A stretch of DNA of 7,260 nt, taken from the NCBI GenBank assembly GCA_005788065.1, contig SXZD01000280.1, positions 1-7,260 of the forward strand. Reading direction: 5' to 3'. Below are positions 5,891 to 7,260 of this stretch, piece after piece. The notes below the pieces were generated by a model. The model saw nothing but the letters and a program-made list of their open reading frames with translations. It made no database searches and was not told where the DNA came from. Position numbers and translations under genes: made by a program. Source of the DNA: Burkholderiales bacterium (GTDB lineage: Bacteria > Pseudomonadota > Gammaproteobacteria > Burkholderiales > Burkholderiaceae_B). How positions within the stretch are numbered: position 1 is the stretch's first letter; each line of letters starts with the position of its first letter.

Positions 5891-5917
5891 GTGTCTGCAG
5901 AACTGCGCAATAACCGG
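5871..5917. repeat. Imperfect long dyad at the putative erpA promoter
   Basis: CCGTTATTGTGCGC at 5871-5884 mirrors GCGCAATAACCGG at 5905-5917, with one unpaired base in each arm. Between them CTGCA (5885-5889) and TGCAG (5896-5900) form a nested inverted repeat. The left arm covers the -10/-35 spacer and the inner repeat covers the -35 hexamer of the erpA promoter candidate. It could be an operator or a cruciform-prone site; it does not match the E. coli IscR type 1 site as I know it. Confidence 0.5.
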
Positions 5918-5920
5918 GTA

Positions 5921-5937
5921 AACCCGCAAAGCGGGTT
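5921..5937 (-). terminator. Hairpin downstream of argC, possible terminator
   Basis: AACCCGC (5921-5927) and GCGGGTT (5931-5937) form a perfect seven-base stem with a three-base loop, 73 bases past the argC stop on the minus strand. On that strand the stem ends GGGTTT then ACCC, so the U tract is very short. A compact GC-rich stem here fits termination of argC before the erpA promoter, but efficiency is doubtful. Confidence 0.42.
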
Positions 5938-6009
5938 CAAATCCATTGTTTTGTTACCCAAGCGCCGGCGCGTGATCAACCGGAAAAGGTGGACAAAGCG
6001 GAACCTGCG

Positions 6010-7050
6010 TCACGGCAAAACCGGAATATGTGTCAGACCGGTGGTCTCAGGCAGGCCGAACATGAGGTTCAGTGTCTGAACGGCCTGTCCTGATGCACCC
6101 TTTACCAAGTTGTCGATGGCCGAGAGCACCACCAGCGTATCTCCGCCCTGCGGGCGGTGCACGGCGATGCGCACCTGGTTGGATGCCCGGACGCTGCGCG
6201 TTTCGGGGGATGAGCCGGCTGGCATGACATCAATGAAAGGTTCGTTGGCATAGTGCTGCTCATACAACGCCTGAAAGTCGATGCCCTGTGCATCGGGCAG
6301 CAGGCGAACATACAAGGTGGCCAGAATGCCGCGAATCATGGGGGTGAGGTGGGGCACGAAGGTCAATCCGATGGGGCGCCCTGAAATGGCCTGCAGGCCT
6401 TGCCGAATTTCGGGCAGGTGGCGGTGGCCGCCGATACCGTAGGCTTTGAAGTTGTCACCGGCCTCAGCCAGCAGCGTGTGTACTTCTGCCTTGCGCCCTG
6501 CGCCGGAAACACCGGATTTGCAGTCGGCGATGATGTGGTTTTCGTCGATCAGCGGCTTGCCAGAGAGCAGGGGTTTGAGACCCAGTTGAACCGCGGTGGG
6601 ATAGCAACCTGCCAGACCCACCAGGCGTGCGCTGCGGATGGCTTCGCGGTTGACTTCTGCCAGGCCGTACACCGCTTCTTGCAGCAGGTCGGTGCAGCTG
6701 TGGGGCATGGCATACCAGCGCGCGAACTCTTCGGGGTCTTTGAGGCGAAAATCGGCGGCAAGGTCGATGACTTTTACTCCAGCCTCCAACAGTTCCCGGG
6801 CCTGTGCCATGGCAACGCCATGGGGTGTGGCAAAGAATACAGCGTCGCATTGTTTGAGTGCGTTGGTATCGGGCTCTGTGAACGCGATGTTCACGCGGCG
6901 GCGCAATGATGGATACATGTCGGCCACCGGCATGCCCGCTTCTTTCCGGGAGGTGATGACTTTCAGTTCCGCCTCCGGGTGCTGCGCCAGAAGACGCAGC
7001 AGTTCAACACCGGTGTACCCCGTACCGCCAACGATGCCAATGCGTATCAT
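6010..7050 (-). CDS. argC: N-acetyl-gamma-glutamyl-phosphate reductase ArgC
   Basis: ArgC reduces N-acetyl-gamma-glutamyl phosphate to N-acetylglutamate semialdehyde with NADPH, the third step of arginine synthesis, in the cytoplasm. The 346-residue product has the length of the long (type 1) ArgC. The Rossmann dinucleotide-binding start GIVGGTGYTGVELLRLL lies at residues 5-21, FATPHGVAM at 73-81, and LAADFRL at 97-103. The catalytic Cys149 is in LAGCYPTA, DCKSGVSGAGR lies at 177-187, and GGHRHLPEI at 207-215 holds the active-site histidine region. The N-terminus is intact and the ATG has GAGAG (plus 7058-7062) seven bases upstream. It stands alone rather than with other arg genes: rpsI upstream is separated by a strong terminator, and erpA lies downstream. 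No clear -10/-35 pair is visible in 7051-7160, but three tandem 8-mers at 7127-7150 lie in the expected control region. Confidence 0.97.
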   Translation of the reverse strand: MIRIGIVGGTGYTGVELLRLLAQHPEAELKVITSRKEAGMPVADMYPSLRRRVNIAFTEPDTNALKQCDAVFFATPHGVAMAQARELLEAGVKVIDLAADFRLKDPEEFARWYAMPHSCTDLLQEAVYGLAEVNREAIRSARLVGLAGCYPTAVQLGLKPLLSGKPLIDENHIIADCKSGVSGAGRKAEVHTLLAEAGDNFKAYGIGGHRHLPEIRQGLQAISGRPIGLTFVPHLTPMIRGILATLYVRLLPDAQGIDFQALYEQHYANEPFIDVMPAGSSPETRSVRASNQVRIAVHRPQGGDTLVVLSAIDNLVKGASGQAVQTLNLMFGLPETTGLTHIPVLP

Positions 7051-7126
7051 GTGAAAACTCTCGCGTGTAAAGTCGCTATCAGTGTGCCCGGTTTACATGA
7101 CAGATGCGGGACATATGACGGCCGAC

Positions 7127-7150
7127 AATGAACCATTGAACCAATGAACA
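7127..7150. repeat. Three tandem 8-base repeats upstream of argC
   Basis: AATGAACC (7127-7134), ATTGAACC (7135-7142) and AATGAACA (7143-7150) run head to tail, differing by one base each from the first. They also create overlapping inverted repeats CAATG-AAC-CATTG and CATTG-AAC-CAATG. They sit 77-100 bases upstream of the argC start, between that gene and the rpsI terminator. The TGAA cores recall half-sites of arginine-repressor boxes (TGAAT...ATTCA), but the spacing and orientation do not match, so I assign no regulator. Confidence 0.7.
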
Positions 7151-7161
7151 TGACTACAAAG

Positions 7162-7189
7162 AAAAAACCACCCCGCAGGGTGGCTTTTT
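7162..7189 (-). terminator. Rho-independent terminator after rpsI
   Basis: CCACCC (7168-7173) and GGGTGG (7178-7183) form a perfect six-base stem with a four-base loop, CGCA. It is flanked by AAAAAA (7162-7167) and TTTTT (7185-7189). On the minus strand the stem is followed at once by six T residues, 28 bases past the rpsI stop at the stem, a textbook intrinsic terminator. The symmetry means it could also act on plus-strand transcripts. Confidence 0.9.
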
Positions 7190-7216
7190 CGTCCAGACTG
7201 TAGGTTTGAAAACCGA

Positions 7217-7260
7217 TCAGCGCTTGGAGAACTGCTTGCGACGGCGTGCACCACGCAGAC
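7217..7260 (-). CDS. rpsI: 30S ribosomal protein S9 (C-terminal 13 codons only)
   Basis: The last 13 complete codons on the minus strand read LRGARRRKQFSKR followed by TGA (plus 7217-7219). The basic RRR-QFSKR ending is the highly conserved C-terminal tail of ribosomal protein S9, which reaches into the decoding centre and contacts P-site tRNA. Two bases of the preceding codon and the rest of the gene lie beyond the window. It normally follows rplM; that cannot be checked here. An intrinsic terminator lies directly downstream, so argC is probably a separate unit. Confidence 0.9.
   Translation of the reverse strand, partial: LRGARRRKQFSKR

Noticed and set aside
5962..5971. Ten-base perfect palindrome GCGCCGGCGC
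   Set aside because: Short GC palindromes are frequent by chance in GC-rich DNA, and it lies between the argC stop and its hairpin without any further support.
5879..6079. Plus-strand 66-codon open frame between erpA and argC
   Set aside because: It runs into argC antisense, has no Shine-Dalgarno, and resembles no known protein; the region is better explained as intergenic control DNA.
6400..6909. Plus-strand 169-codon open frame
   Set aside because: It is entirely antisense to argC, whose frame carries the catalytic and cofactor motifs; long antisense frames are common in GC-rich genes.

Overview
The window is ordinary chromosomal DNA of a betaproteobacterium, most likely of the order Burkholderiales and possibly close to Alcaligenaceae; that placement is a judgement from protein character and gene order. 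DNA is moderately GC-rich and almost fully coding. I see no phage, transposon, CRISPR array, plasmid or toxin-antitoxin genes, and no previously undescribed system.

Layout. The left edge holds the 5' two thirds of queG (minus strand, running off the window). Its start codon overlaps that of the divergent tsaE. A tightly packed plus-strand run follows: tsaE, an AmiC-type N-acetylmuramoyl-L-alanine amidase, mutL and miaA (about 600-5383). Gaps inside it are a 46-base overlap, 7 bases and 2 bases, so it looks like one operon. At 5390 it meets the minus-strand genes head-on. In their own reading direction these are rpsI (only its 3' end, right edge), a strong intrinsic terminator, argC, a 261-base gap with promoter-like and dyad elements, and erpA.

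Function. Three genes modify the tRNA anticodon loop: QueG makes queuosine at position 34, TsaE supports t6A37 and MiaA makes i6A37. MutL is a mismatch-repair factor carrying the endonuclease motifs of species without MutH. The amidase splits septal peptidoglycan in the periplasm. ErpA delivers iron-sulfur clusters, ArgC is the third step of arginine synthesis and S9 is a ribosomal protein. The order queG / tsaE-amidase-mutL-miaA resembles the enterobacterial cluster, but nnr before tsaE and hfq after miaA are absent here.

The points most worth a second look are the CATG shared by the queG and tsaE starts, a 15-base in-frame tandem repeat inside mutL, a -10-like TATAAT that would start a leaderless mutL transcript, the dyad around the putative erpA promoter, and three tandem 8-mers upstream of argC.
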